Assembly (NCBI RefSeq): GCF_007753095.1 | Contig: NZ_CP036348.1 | Coordinates: 2,232,001 to 2,296,000 of the forward strand | DNA from: Rosistilla carotiformis | GTDB lineage: Bacteria > Planctomycetota > Planctomycetia > Pirellulales > Pirellulaceae | Direction of reading: 5' to 3' | Length of the DNA: 64,000 bases | In this document: piece after piece, positions 41,178-50,899 of the stretch | Numbering within the stretch: position 1 is the stretch's first letter | How the letters are laid out: each line of letters begins with the position of its first letter | Translations under genes and position numbers: made by a program | The notes under the pieces: model-generated | The model's input: only the letters and a program-made list of their open reading frames with translations | Database searches by the model: none | Told to the model about the DNA's origin: nothing

Positions 41178-44100
41178 ATGCTCGATGCAATCATCAAGTT
41201 TTCGCTCCGTTACCGCATGCTGGTCGTCGTTGTCAGCCTATTTCTGCTGGTCTACGGATCGTTCCTGGCTACTCAGATGTCGATCGACGTCTTTCCCGAC
41301 CTCGACCGCCCTCGTGTTGTCATCATTACCGAAGCTCCCGGACTCGCGACCGAAGAGGTCGAGACGCTGGTGACGCAGCCGATCGAGATTGCGCTGATGG
41401 GTGCTAATGGCGTCCAGGCGGTTCGCAGTCAATCGACGGCGGGCTTGAACGTAATCTACATCGAGTTCGATTGGTCGACGGAAATTCGCGCTGCTCGTCA
41501 AACTGTCCAAGAAAGACTGTCCACGTTGGAGGGTGTCTTGCCGGATGGAATTCGTCCGCAGATGACGCCACCGTCTTCGATCATGGGGCAGATCATTGTC
41601 GCGGGAATTTACCGGCAAAACGGTCCCAGCGGCGGACGGCTCGCACAGCTCGGCAACACCGACATGATGGCCGAAATGGTCATTGGCGAAAGCGAGAAGT
41701 TTCAGATCATTGTTTGGACGCCAGGCGATCGGCATGACTTTTCGACTTGGAAGAAAGTTCAGCCACAGGAAATTCAGTGGGATGATGATCCCAATGCGGA
41801 TCCGCAGACTTCCCAAGTCCCCGTCGGAACTGCCGAGATCAAAATCAACGGCAAGTCACACGACGGATATTTCTTTAGCGAAGCCAAACAACAACTTGAA
41901 CTGCGGACTGTCGCGGACTGGATCATTCGACCACGACTGTTGAAAGTCACCGGTGTCGCGGAAGTGTTCATGCTCGGCGGAGATCGCAAGCAGTACCAAA
42001 TCCTGATTGACCCGACCGCGTTACTCGAATACGACGTCACGGTTCAAGAGGTTGAACAGGCGCTTCGAGCCAGCAACATCAACACGAGCGGCGGCTTTGC
42101 GGTCACCGGTGAGACCGAGCGACCAATTCGTATTCTTGGTCGCTTGGGACCGGAATCACGGGTCGTGATCGAAGACTTGAAGAAAGTTCCCGTAGGAAAC
42201 CATCCCAAACGAGCTGTCTTATTGGGGCAAGTCGCTCGCGTCACCGAAGGGCCGCAATTCAAGCGTGGTGATGGAAGCGTCGACGGTCGCCCAGGAATCG
42301 TGTTCACGACGGTCAAGCAACCTCACGTTGATACACGCGATCTGAGTGATGCGGTCGCAGAGGCATTTGTCGAGGTCGAGGCATCGTTGCCAGCGGACGT
42401 CATCGTCAACTCAGAACTGTTTCGACTCAGAAACTTTATCGACCGAGGTATCTTCAATGTTGCCGAGGCACTCGTCATCGGCGCGGTGCTCGTCATCATC
42501 GTGCTGTTTCTGTTCCTGCTGAACTTTCGCACGACGTTCATTACGCTCACCGCGATCCCGCTTTCGCTCGTTCTGACAACGCTTACATTCCGCATGATGG
42601 GTTGGATCAGTGGAACAGAGCTGTCCATCAACGTCATGACGCTCGGTGGCATCGCCGTTGCAATGGGCGAACTCGTCGACGACGCGATCGTTGATGTCGA
42701 AAACATCTTTCGTCGACTCAAGCTGAACAACCTGTTACCGGCCGACGAACAGAAGTCGTCAATCGTTGTTACTTTCGAGGCGAGTAAAGAGATTCGTAGC
42801 TCGATCGTGTTTGGAACCGCGGTCGTGATCCTTTCCTTCATGCCGCTGTTCGCACTGTCGGGTGTCGAAGGTCGGTTGTTCACGCCGCTGGGCTTCGCCT
42901 ACATCGTGTCAATCTTGTCGTCCTTCGTTGTGTCGATGACCGTCACACCGGTACTTTCCTACTATCTTCTGCCAAATTCGCGTGCAACCCAACACGAGGG
43001 CGACGGGTTCTTATTGCATGGACTGAAAGCGATGATGACTCATCTGATCCGTCTCAGTATGGCGTTGCCGCGAACGCTGCTTATCTTGACCTGGCTCGCC
43101 GTTGCCTTGGCCGCATGGCAAATGTCGATGCTGGGTCGAAACTTTTTGCCGCCCTTCGATGAAGGCAGCATTCAAGTGAACGTGACCTTGCCTCCTGGAT
43201 CGTCGTTGGATGCTTCTAACAAAGTTTCAGGGGCGATTGATTCCGTCTTTCAGTCGATGCAAAAGACGGAGGAAAATCCGGATGGCGAGATTTTGCACTT
43301 CGTTCGTCGAACCGGTCGAGCAGAAATGGACGAGCATGCGTCGCCGGTTAACTTCGGCGAATACATCCTCAGCATGAATCCCGAATCACCGACGGAGCGA
43401 GAAGAAATCCTCGCGAGACTCCGGGAGAAAATCAGCGACGAAGCACCCGGAGTGGACATTGAGGTCGAACAGCCTCTGGCCCACTTGATTAGTCATATGA
43501 TCTCGGGCGTTTACGCTCAGATTGCGATCAAGATTCACGGCGACGACTTGGATGTTCTGCAGCGAGTTGCCGAACAGGTCAAAGGAACGATCCAAGACGT
43601 ACCAGGAATCACGCCGCCGGTCGTTGAGCCGATTCAAGAGACAGCCGAACTGCACATTGATCTTCGCGCCGACGACCTAGCGTTGCATGGACTGACTCGC
43701 GAATACGTCGCGGACGTTTTGCAAACAGCGTTGCAGGGTGAAGTCGTCTCGCAAGTCCTAGAAGGCCAACGTCGATTCGATTTGCTCGTGCGACTGGAGG
43801 AGGAGTATCGCACCGATTACGCGAATCTGGATCGGCTACGCATCGACCTGCCTGACCGTGAGGGGCAACCCGATCGGGGACAGATCGAACTGCGTGAGGT
43901 CGCGGATGTGGGCGTCGGCACTGGGCCGAATTCGATTTTACGTGAGAACGCACGACGGCGGATTGTCATTCGCTGCAATACCGAAGGCCGCGACTTGGCC
44001 GGTGCCGTGAACGACATTAAGAGTCGTATTGGCAACCAGGTCGAAATGCCGGCAGGCTATTTCATTGAATATGGAGGGCAGTTCGAGAGCCAGCAGCGTG

Positions 44101-44654
44101 CGACGCAGCTCATCATCGTGCTTGCCGGTGTTTCGGTGATCGGCATGTTCATTGTGCTCTTGGTTTTGTTTCCGTCGATTCGGATCGTGCTGCAGATCCT
44201 AAACGCGCTCCCTACTGCGTTCATCGGAGGAGTGATGGCACTTGTCATCACTCAGCAAAGTCTCACCGTTGCGAGTCTCGTCGGATTCATCTCACTAGGC
44301 GGCATCGCGGTTCGCAACGGCATTTTGTTGGTCACTCACTACTTCCACCTAATGAAGGAGGAAGGCGAAGAGTTTACGCAGGAGATGGTGATGCGAGGCA
44401 GCCTGGAGCGACTCGCACCGGTTTTGATGACGGCGTTAACCGCTGGCATCGGACTGATTCCGCTCGTGCTCGGTGGTCAAGAACCAGGCCGTGAGATTTT
44501 GTATCCAGTTGCCACTGTCATCCTCGGCGGACTGACGACATCGACCTTCTGTGAATTCCTCATTCACCCTGGGCTCTTCTGGACGTTTTCTGGAAAGGAC
44601 GCCGCTCGACTTGCAAAGCTTGAAACAGAGGAGGACGAGTTTGGAATGAATTAG
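41178..44654 (+). CDS. CzcA/HME-type RND heavy-metal pump
   Basis: A 1158-residue pump of the heavy-metal efflux RND family. It begins MLDAIIKFSLRYRMLVVVVS and has TM4 charged residues in GGIAVAMGELVDDAIVDVENI, the proton-relay signature of CzcA-like pumps, and the second-half repeat GGIAVRNGILLVTHY. Two large periplasmic loops lie at about 40-330 and 560-870. Divalent cations (Co, Zn, Cd) are the usual substrates of this class but cannot be fixed here. It forms an operon with the adaptor upstream. Confidence 0.87.
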   Translation: MLDAIIKFSLRYRMLVVVVSLFLLVYGSFLATQMSIDVFPDLDRPRVVIITEAPGLATEEVETLVTQPIEIALMGANGVQAVRSQSTAGLNVIYIEFDWSTEIRAARQTVQERLSTLEGVLPDGIRPQMTPPSSIMGQIIVAGIYRQNGPSGGRLAQLGNTDMMAEMVIGESEKFQIIVWTPGDRHDFSTWKKVQPQEIQWDDDPNADPQTSQVPVGTAEIKINGKSHDGYFFSEAKQQLELRTVADWIIRPRLLKVTGVAEVFMLGGDRKQYQILIDPTALLEYDVTVQEVEQALRASNINTSGGFAVTGETERPIRILGRLGPESRVVIEDLKKVPVGNHPKRAVLLGQVARVTEGPQFKRGDGSVDGRPGIVFTTVKQPHVDTRDLSDAVAEAFVEVEASLPADVIVNSELFRLRNFIDRGIFNVAEALVIGAVLVIIVLFLFLLNFRTTFITLTAIPLSLVLTTLTFRMMGWISGTELSINVMTLGGIAVAMGELVDDAIVDVENIFRRLKLNNLLPADEQKSSIVVTFEASKEIRSSIVFGTAVVILSFMPLFALSGVEGRLFTPLGFAYIVSILSSFVVSMTVTPVLSYYLLPNSRATQHEGDGFLLHGLKAMMTHLIRLSMALPRTLLILTWLAVALAAWQMSMLGRNFLPPFDEGSIQVNVTLPPGSSLDASNKVSGAIDSVFQSMQKTEENPDGEILHFVRRTGRAEMDEHASPVNFGEYILSMNPESPTEREEILARLREKISDEAPGVDIEVEQPLAHLISHMISGVYAQIAIKIHGDDLDVLQRVAEQVKGTIQDVPGITPPVVEPIQETAELHIDLRADDLALHGLTREYVADVLQTALQGEVVSQVLEGQRRFDLLVRLEEEYRTDYANLDRLRIDLPDREGQPDRGQIELREVADVGVGTGPNSILRENARRRIVIRCNTEGRDLAGAVNDIKSRIGNQVEMPAGYFIEYGGQFESQQRATQLIIVLAGVSVIGMFIVLLVLFPSIRIVLQILNALPTAFIGGVMALVITQQSLTVASLVGFISLGGIAVRNGILLVTHYFHLMKEEGEEFTQEMVMRGSLERLAPVLMTALTAGIGLIPLVLGGQEPGREILYPVATVILGGLTTSTFCEFLIHPGLFWTFSGKDAARLAKLETEEDEFGMN

Positions 44655-44723
44655 TCAACACGATCGCATCGGCGACCACGTCAGCGTTAGAAACCGTTTA
44701 TGAAAACTACAAGGAAACTTACT

Positions 44724-45635
44724 ATGAAAATCTCGATCACAACTTGTTCACTCGTGTTCTGTGGACTCCTCGGATTCACTGGATGCAAACAGAAAACTGA
44801 TACGACTCCCGCAGCCACTTCGCCCGCCGCTGCGACGAGTGACGATGGCGGACACGTCCACGACGATGGTACTGTACACGCCGCACACGGTGGGCACGCT
44901 GCAGGTCCGCATGACGGCACCGTCGTCGACTGGGGTGGTGGCAAGTTCCACGTCGAATTCACCGTCGATCACGACAAGCAAGAGGGCACGGTCTATATCC
45001 TTGGTTCCGACGAGAAGTCGCCGGTTCCGATCGACGCCGAGTCCATCGACTTGAGTATCAGTGATCCCGTGATGCAGGTTTCGCTCACTGCGGCACCTCT
45101 GGACAGCGATCCAGCAGGAAAAGCGTCACGTTTTGTCGGCACCCACGAGAAGTTGGCGGTCGTTCAGGAATATGCTGGTACGATTGCTGGAGTCATCGAC
45201 GGTACGCCGTACTCCGGTGACTTCAAAGAGGAAGCACATGGCGATCACGGCCACGGACATTCGCACGGAGCCGATGATGCATTGATTTGGGAAGGCGAGC
45301 CACGCGAACATGCAGGGTTGACGATTCAGCTTGGGCACCACGGAAAGCATCTGCACGCTGGTGAAGAAGTCGAGCCGGCTGTCTCCATCGTCCGCAACGG
45401 AAAGCCTGTCGATGATGCCAAAGTCTTCAACGCTTTGGTAAGCGCCGATGGTCAAACGGTTGTGGCGAAGGAAGTCGCGACTGTCTATGAGCCAACCACG
45501 GACGAGGAACCGGCACACTACGCACAAGGTGCCCTTGCGATTCCCAGCGGCGTCAGCAAAGTCATCCTTCGCTTCCGTATTGTCCCAGTAGGTGCTGATC
45601 CAGCAACGTTTGACGTTCCTGTGACCGTTGAATAA
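44724..45635 (+). CDS. His-rich lipoprotein, metal-binding
   Basis: A 303-residue lipoprotein with ribosome site AAGGAAA placing the start at ATG 44724 rather than 44700. The signal ends in lipobox GFTGC. Two His clusters (HVHDDGTVHAAHGGHAAGPH and HGDHGHGHSHG) flank beta-rich domains. It directly follows the second RND pair and may deliver metal to the adaptor or buffer the periplasm. The domains are not otherwise recognised. Confidence 0.7.
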   Translation: MKISITTCSLVFCGLLGFTGCKQKTDTTPAATSPAAATSDDGGHVHDDGTVHAAHGGHAAGPHDGTVVDWGGGKFHVEFTVDHDKQEGTVYILGSDEKSPVPIDAESIDLSISDPVMQVSLTAAPLDSDPAGKASRFVGTHEKLAVVQEYAGTIAGVIDGTPYSGDFKEEAHGDHGHGHSHGADDALIWEGEPREHAGLTIQLGHHGKHLHAGEEVEPAVSIVRNGKPVDDAKVFNALVSADGQTVVAKEVATVYEPTTDEEPAHYAQGALAIPSGVSKVILRFRIVPVGADPATFDVPVTVE

Positions 45636-45730
45636 TCGGGACGGAGCGAACCTACATGTGAGACCTTTGCCCCGAAGATAACAGGGTCGAAGGTACAGTC
45701 AAAGTTTTGAAACGAAAAAGTGTGAACGTC

Positions 45731-46063
45731 ATGGTTTGGATGATAGTCAAAGCGTTGATCTCGGCAGTCGTGATCGTAGCGGTTGCCGAGATCGCTGGAC
45801 GGATGCCGAGAGTTGGCGCGTTGTTGTTGACACTGCCGATCATCAGCATCCTGGCGTTCATTATGACGTGGAATAAGGAACAAGACATGAACTCGATAGC
45901 GGCTCTGGCTCGCTCGACGCTTGTGCTTGTTCCACTCGGGCTACCGTTCTTCGCTCCGTTTGCCTTGTCAGCAAAAACAGGACTTTCGTTTTGGCCCAGC
46001 TTTGCAATCGGCGTCCTACTGGCGTCGGTAACCATAGGGGCCTGGTTCCGATTCGGCCCATAA
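45731..46063 (+). CDS. DUF3147 family membrane protein
   Basis: A 110-residue protein with three or four membrane segments (VKALISAVVIVAVAEIAGR, VGALLLTLPIISILAFIMTW, FAIGVLLASVTIGAWF). The composition and GRMPRVGALLLTLPI motif fit DUF3147. Function unknown in the family. A TTG eight codons earlier is also possible. It is downstream of the metal lipoprotein. Confidence 0.7.
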   Translation: MVWMIVKALISAVVIVAVAEIAGRMPRVGALLLTLPIISILAFIMTWNKEQDMNSIAALARSTLVLVPLGLPFFAPFALSAKTGLSFWPSFAIGVLLASVTIGAWFRFGP

Positions 46064-46183
46064 TCAGTGGCATTGGAATTCGCATATGACGCGGACCAGT
46101 GCCAAGAATCCGAGATATTGTAGGGAGTCTCAAGTCTGAAAGGTCAATCCGAAATTTTCGTTCGCCTAACCTGCTTTTTCCTT

Positions 46184-46948
46184 GTGCTGTTTACGATGGC
46201 GGCTTGGGAGTGGCTTGCGCCGCGTCGCAAACTGTCACTAAAACGACCTTGGCGGTGGAGTAGCAACATTGGCCTGGTCGTCTTGAATGGACTTCTGGTT
46301 CGGCTCTTGGTGCCGATGACGGCCGTGGGTGCTGCAGTTTATGCACAGACACAGGGCTGGGGATTGTTGAACATCGTGGATTGGCCAATGTGGCTTGAGG
46401 TTGCGATTGGTATTCTTGTCTTGGACCTCGCGATTTATGGTCAACATGTGTTGTTCCATGCGGTCCCTTGGCTTTGGCGATTGCACATGGTCCACCATGC
46501 CGACATGGATTTTGACGTGACGACGGGACTGCGGTTTCACACCTTTGAAATTCTTTTTTCTGCCTTGATCAAGTTGGGCGTCGTCATTGTGCTGGGACCA
46601 GCGGCTGTCGTGGTCGTTGCCTTTGAAGTGATGCTCAATGCGACGTCGATGTTCAATCACAGCAATGTCTCGATTCCGCTGTGGCTCGATCGTGTTTTGC
46701 GTTTTTTGGTTGTCACACCGGACATGCACCGTGTGCATCATTCGATCATCCGACGCGAAACGAACAGCAACTTCGGTTTTAATCTTCCCTGGTGGGACTA
46801 TCTATTTCGGACCTATGTGGCGCAGCCAAAAGATGGCCACGAACACATGTTGATTGGAGTCAAGGAACTTCGCGATGAACACCAAACCGAACGCCTACCA
46901 GGAATGTTGCAATTGCCGTTTCGGTCAAACAGCAAACAGAACCAGTAG
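46184..46948 (+). CDS. Sterol desaturase/fatty-acid hydroxylase family protein
   Basis: A 254-residue membrane di-iron oxygenase. The three His boxes are present: HVLFH, HMVHH and HRVHH, with an extra His in FNHSN, between four membrane segments. The class hydroxylates or desaturates lipids in the membrane. GTG 46184 is the annotated start, but the frame continues upstream and CTG 46136 with GGGAG before it would add a natural hydrophobic N-terminus. Its link to the metal genes around it may be only positional. Confidence 0.82.
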   Translation: MLFTMAAWEWLAPRRKLSLKRPWRWSSNIGLVVLNGLLVRLLVPMTAVGAAVYAQTQGWGLLNIVDWPMWLEVAIGILVLDLAIYGQHVLFHAVPWLWRLHMVHHADMDFDVTTGLRFHTFEILFSALIKLGVVIVLGPAAVVVVAFEVMLNATSMFNHSNVSIPLWLDRVLRFLVVTPDMHRVHHSIIRRETNSNFGFNLPWWDYLFRTYVAQPKDGHEHMLIGVKELRDEHQTERLPGMLQLPFRSNSKQNQ

Positions 46949-46957
46949 TCCACATTT

Positions 46958-47689
46958 TCAGCCAACTTTAACGGATGAACTATCGAGAGTTGTTAGGCTC
47001 GGTGGTGGTCCGTCCATTCTGATTGGACCGTTGTTTGTGGGTGGACTGCTTGGCTGTGCTGGACGGTCGCGAGGAGCTTCGTAGCGTGGAAGCTCGGGAA
47101 CTGCATTGCGGTTGGGAAGCGTTGGTGCAGTCATCGGCTGACGATCGGGCGTGCCGAAAGTGACGGCGGGGTTTTGGAGACTCGGATTCACTGGGCCGTG
47201 TGAGTGCCCATCGTGTGAATGGTCGCCATGATCATGGCCATCGTTGGCATGGTGGCCGTGGTCATTATAGGAACCCGTCGCGCCGTTTGGAATTTCATAC
47301 TGACGGGGTGCGTCGAGGTAGGGTGCATCCTGATGGGGTGGAATCTGTTGGGACAATCCACCTAGTGCGGGCTGGTTGTACTGCAACGGGCAACCGACAT
47401 CGTCGGGGCAGTACACGCTGTTGTTGCTGTGATATTGGTTCAGCGGCATGTCGACGTATCCGAGAGCGATCGGGGCGTGACCGTGATGGTTGTCTTGGTA
47501 GTGGTACGAGTCGTGCGCATAGTGTTGACCGCCCTGGTAGTGCCCGTAAAAATGTCCGTGGTCGGTATGGTGATGAGCTCCATGACCATATCCATGCCAG
47601 TGCTGAGCAGTTGCTGGTTGCATTTGCGAAAAGGAAGCGAAAGCGAATGCGGCGAGCGCAACGACGGCGTGTTTCGGCATGTTTTCCAT
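46958..47689 (-). CDS. Secreted His/Tyr-rich protein
   Basis: A 243-residue protein, start ATG 47689, with a signal peptide ending ATAQ. The mature N-terminal part is extremely His/Gly/Tyr-rich (HWHGYGHGAHHHTDHGHF), a second His/Asp block follows (HGDHSHDGHSHG), and the C-terminus is Pro-rich. Such low-complexity His proteins can bind divalent metals. It is convergent with the hydroxylase gene and in line with the next His-rich gene. No family assigned. Confidence 0.65.
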   Translation of the reverse strand: MENMPKHAVVALAAFAFASFSQMQPATAQHWHGYGHGAHHHTDHGHFYGHYQGGQHYAHDSYHYQDNHHGHAPIALGYVDMPLNQYHSNNSVYCPDDVGCPLQYNQPALGGLSQQIPPHQDAPYLDAPRQYEIPNGATGSYNDHGHHANDGHDHGDHSHDGHSHGPVNPSLQNPAVTFGTPDRQPMTAPTLPNRNAVPELPRYEAPRDRPAQPSSPPTNNGPIRMDGPPPSLTTLDSSSVKVG

Positions 47690-47793
47690 TTCGTTGTAAG
47701 TTTTGCACAGAGACAAGATGGACGGACGAGACTTGCTCGCCCGTCCAGTCGATTCAGAACGGTCGGTAACATTCGCAAGCGAACAACGCTTGA

Positions 47794-48159
47794 TTAGTGA
47801 TGGCCGCCAGCACCTAGAACATGGACGCGTCCGATATCAAGGTGCAATCCACCGCGTTGGCGATAGGGTTGTGATCGGTAGGTAGGAGAGTACTGTTGCT
47901 GGTATTGAGGTTGATAGCTCGGTTGGTACGTTTGGCCGTATCCATAACCGCCGTAGTTCGATGAATAGCCGTAATTGCCATAGGTTTGAACGGGTGCTTG
48001 AGCGTAGCCGCCATGGTGACCGCCACCGTGATGGCCCCCGGAGTAGGCGTGGTGTCCGCCATGACCACCATGAAAGTAGTCGCTAGCGGTGGCACCGGTA
48101 TTTCCGGCAAAGGCGAACAATCCTGCTGCGAGAGCGGCAATTGCGAAGGCACGATTCAT
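47794..48159 (-). CDS. Secreted His/Gly/Tyr-rich protein
   Basis: A 121-residue protein from ATG 48159, with AGGA upstream. A clean signal peptide (AIAALAAGLFAFAGNTGATA) precedes GGHGGHHAYSGGHHGGGHH and a Tyr/Gln/Pro stretch. The closing LHLDIGRVHVLGAGGHH looks like a short beta element. It is probably a metal-binding or surface protein cotranscribed with the gene at 46958. Earlier starts at 48177 and 48198 are less likely. Confidence 0.6.
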   Translation of the reverse strand: MNRAFAIAALAAGLFAFAGNTGATASDYFHGGHGGHHAYSGGHHGGGHHGGYAQAPVQTYGNYGYSSNYGGYGYGQTYQPSYQPQYQQQYSPTYRSQPYRQRGGLHLDIGRVHVLGAGGHH

Positions 48160-48453
48160 AAGGTTCAGTCCTGACATTCGAGGGGAGGTTCGCGGCAAGT
48201 GCCGCTGGCTAAGCTTCTAACGCATTGCGTGTGCCAAACCGAAAAACCATTGATTCATGAGGCTTCACCAATCCTATGTCATCGAAATGACTTCTCAGTG
48301 ACTCCATTCTGATGACAAAGCGAGACTCGATCGGTAAATTTACTTAGTTGCCACCCCTCGCGTGGATGGATACGATTAACCTTGTGGGTGATGTGAATAA
48401 TCCGACGGATTGTTATTGCCCCGCAAAAATCCCCCCGCAAGGAGTTTGGTTCG
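48160..48453. promoter_or_regulatory. Divergent promoter region between His-rich genes
   Basis: The 294 bases separate two divergent genes for secreted His-rich proteins and contain no ORF of note. An AT-rich stretch near 48330-48350 (GTAAATTTACTTAG) is the likeliest promoter site. No clear operator is visible. Confidence 0.35.
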
Positions 48454-49017
48454 ATGAAGATTCTTCTCTCAGCAGCCGTTGCCGTCATGGCGTTGGCGAC
48501 TACCGCTCAAGCCCAGTGGGTCGTGCCACACACCACCACGCATCACCACAATGTGCCGCACACGACGACACACACTGATTACGTCCAGCATGGCAATCAC
48601 GTCGATGCGGTGCCTCACACGACGACTCACGTTGATCGCGTACCACACACGACGACGCATTACGACCACGTCTCGCCCTACGGCAACCAACCGATTTACA
48701 ACCAACCCTATCGCTCGTCCCGTCCAGTAATTCAAGGACAATACATTCAGGGTCAGACCTATCCGCAACAGGGGCGGGTGATCTATCAAAATGGCATTCA
48801 GCAAAGCGGATACGTTCAACCGTACCATTCGTACCGTCCCAGCTATCAGTCCAGCGGCCACCTCCACACGCAAACTCACACGGATTACGTTCCCCACACG
48901 CAAACGCATATCGACTACCAACGGCATGGCAATCACTTGCACGCCGTTCCCCACACCACGACGCACATTGACGCGGTTCCTCATACGACCACGAATATTC
49001 ATTACGGTCACCACTGA
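48454..49017 (+). CDS. Secreted protein with His-Thr repeats
   Basis: A 187-residue protein after CGCAAGGAG. The signal ends AQA, followed by five or more copies of a VPHTTTHxDxV unit near the N-terminus and again near the C-terminus, separated by a Tyr/Gln/Pro linker. The repeats alternate His and Thr with regular spacing, suiting an extended metal-binding or cell-wall rod. It resembles the other His-rich proteins here in design rather than sequence. Confidence 0.65.
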   Translation: MKILLSAAVAVMALATTAQAQWVVPHTTTHHHNVPHTTTHTDYVQHGNHVDAVPHTTTHVDRVPHTTTHYDHVSPYGNQPIYNQPYRSSRPVIQGQYIQGQTYPQQGRVIYQNGIQQSGYVQPYHSYRPSYQSSGHLHTQTHTDYVPHTQTHIDYQRHGNHLHAVPHTTTHIDAVPHTTTNIHYGHH

Positions 49018-49051
49018 GATCGGCCGAGAAGCGTCAGCAACCAATTGCCTC

Positions 49052-49071
49052 CGTCGGAATGGAATCCGACG
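49052..49071 (+). terminator. Terminator-like hairpin
   Basis: CGTCGGA pairs with TCCGACG around a 6-base loop 34 bases past the His-Thr repeat gene. There is no T-run, so it is a weak or factor-dependent end. Confidence 0.4.
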
Positions 49072-49240
49072 CTTGATGGCTGAGTTTTAGCATCTTCTGC
49101 GGGCTTCTTCCGCACAACCGTTACCACCGGACTCGGATCAGGTGGGATGAGACGGACTACAGCGATTCGATTCGATGTTTCGCTTGTACCAAACCGATGG
49201 AAAACAGCGGCTGGTCTATTTTTTCACGGAGGAAAACGCG

Positions 49241-50872
49241 GTGATCACAACACAACCGACCAGCAATCGTACTCGTCAATCGCGGCGTCGACGGTTGCAT
49301 GCGGCTTTGAGTATGACATTGACAATGAGCGCAGCGATGAGTTTCACGGCTGGTTGCCAGAGCATTGGCAATCACGTTGCGACATCAGCTCGCAATCCCA
49401 CAATGCTTCAATCGAGTGAAGCGAACGTCGCCTCAACACCGGCGACGGCCATCGTTGCGGCACCTGTGATCACGGTCGCGTACAACGACAAGTCGGATGA
49501 CGACAAACCCGTTGCAACGGAAGAGGATGATTCCGATAAGGAGTCCGCCGGTTCCTTGCGAGCCATTATGGCGCTGGATTCGCCCGAACAGTCGCTCAGC
49601 GAAGTCGCCGTTGTGCCATTTTCAGCCAGCAATGAGTACTACCTCAGCGAACAGCCCGCCGGGTTGACGCTCGAAGCGATCGAGTCGATGGCTTTGGCGA
49701 ACAATCCGACCATCGCTGAATTGGTCGCGACAACGCAAAAAGCCGCGGGTTTCAAATGCCAAGTCGGGCTGCGTGCCAACCCTGTACTCGGCTACAGCGC
49801 TGTCCAGCTCGCCGACCAAGGTACCGATCAGCACTCGGTGTTCATCTCACAAACAATCATTACCGGCGATAAATTGGCATTGAACCGCGCCGTGCTCAAT
49901 GAAGCCTTGCGTGCTCAACTCATGCAGCTCGAAGCCCAGAAATATCGCATTGCGACTGACATTCGTATCACGTTCTACGATGCTTTGGCGGCACAGCAAC
50001 GAGTGAATTTGATCCGCGATTTCCAATCGGTCGCTGACAAGGGAGTCGATATAGCCGAGCAACGCAAAGAGGCACAAGAAGGCTCGCAACTGGAAATCGT
50101 CCAAGCAAAGGTTCAAAAGAACGAGATTGACTTGGCCCTCCGGCAAGCCCAGATTCGTTTCGACGCCGCGTGGCGAGAGATGGCCGCCTTGGCTGGCAAC
50201 CCTGACATGATGCCCGTGCCACTTGAAGGGACACTGCCCAACACGGAAACCACCTTGGACTGGTCGATCGTTGCATCCACGATGATTGCATCCAGTCCCG
50301 AAGTGCAGTCGGCGCAGGCACGAATCAATCAAGCCAGAGCCAATCTTTGCCGCCAACAGGCTCAGCCGATTCCAAACTTAGATTTGCAGCTCGCCTCTGG
50401 TTATGACAACGGAACGGACAACGGCATGATTAACTTTCAAGTCGGAGCACCGATCCCCGTCTTCAACAAAAACCAAGGCAACATCTCGTCGGCCCGCGCC
50501 GAGTATGTGCGTGCGTCACGCGAACTCGAACGAATCGAAAACTCGATCAAGGCACGCTTGGCCCAGGTGTCGCGAGACTACGATTCATCACTGGTCGCCG
50601 TCGAGCAGTATTCCAGGGACATCCTGCCCAACTCAGAAGACGGTTTGAAGCTCGCCGAGCTTGCCTACAAAACGGGCGAGACAAGCTTTGTTCAAGTCCT
50701 GGTGGCCCGCCGAACTTACTTTGACACGAACTTGCAGTACATCGTTTCGCAGCAGCAACTCGCTCAAGCCCGCGCACGAGTTGATGGCTTCGTTCTGACC
50801 GGAGCGTTGGATGCGGTCGTTGACAACAGCGGCGATGATAGCCTTCGCGGCCTAACGCTGAGTCAACAGTGA
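49241..50872 (+). CDS. TolC-family outer-membrane efflux lipoprotein
   Basis: A 543-residue protein. GTG 49241 follows a strong GGAGG site and begins a signal with lipobox SFTAGC; the longer frame from 49175 is less likely. The remainder has two TolC repeats with long helices (LTLEAIESMALANNPTIAEL; VQSAQARINQARANLCRQQA; SFVQVLVARRTYFDTNLQY). It forms the outer channel for tripartite export and would serve the nearby RND pumps. An acidic linker (DKSDDDKPVATEEDDSDKE) lies after the lipobox. Confidence 0.85.
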   Translation: MITTQPTSNRTRQSRRRRLHAALSMTLTMSAAMSFTAGCQSIGNHVATSARNPTMLQSSEANVASTPATAIVAAPVITVAYNDKSDDDKPVATEEDDSDKESAGSLRAIMALDSPEQSLSEVAVVPFSASNEYYLSEQPAGLTLEAIESMALANNPTIAELVATTQKAAGFKCQVGLRANPVLGYSAVQLADQGTDQHSVFISQTIITGDKLALNRAVLNEALRAQLMQLEAQKYRIATDIRITFYDALAAQQRVNLIRDFQSVADKGVDIAEQRKEAQEGSQLEIVQAKVQKNEIDLALRQAQIRFDAAWREMAALAGNPDMMPVPLEGTLPNTETTLDWSIVASTMIASSPEVQSAQARINQARANLCRQQAQPIPNLDLQLASGYDNGTDNGMINFQVGAPIPVFNKNQGNISSARAEYVRASRELERIENSIKARLAQVSRDYDSSLVAVEQYSRDILPNSEDGLKLAELAYKTGETSFVQVLVARRTYFDTNLQYIVSQQQLAQARARVDGFVLTGALDAVVDNSGDDSLRGLTLSQQ

Positions 50873-50899
50873 TGACTCGTCAGACAACGCGGTTTTAGC

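Noticed and set aside
46184-46948. Hydroxylase assigned to carotenoid or hopanoid synthesis
   Set aside because: His boxes define only the superfamily, and no pathway genes are nearby.
47200-47769. 189-codon plus-strand ORF opposite the His-rich gene
   Set aside because: Arg/Gly/Cys-rich antisense of a His-rich coding sequence; the minus strand has a signal peptide instead.
48454-49017. Repeats resembling a CRISPR-like array
   Set aside because: Repeats are in-frame codon repeats in a secreted protein with no regular spacers; no cas genes are present.
48469-49044. Val/Arg-rich ORF opposite the His-Thr repeat gene
   Set aside because: Periodic composition arises from the repeats on the other strand.
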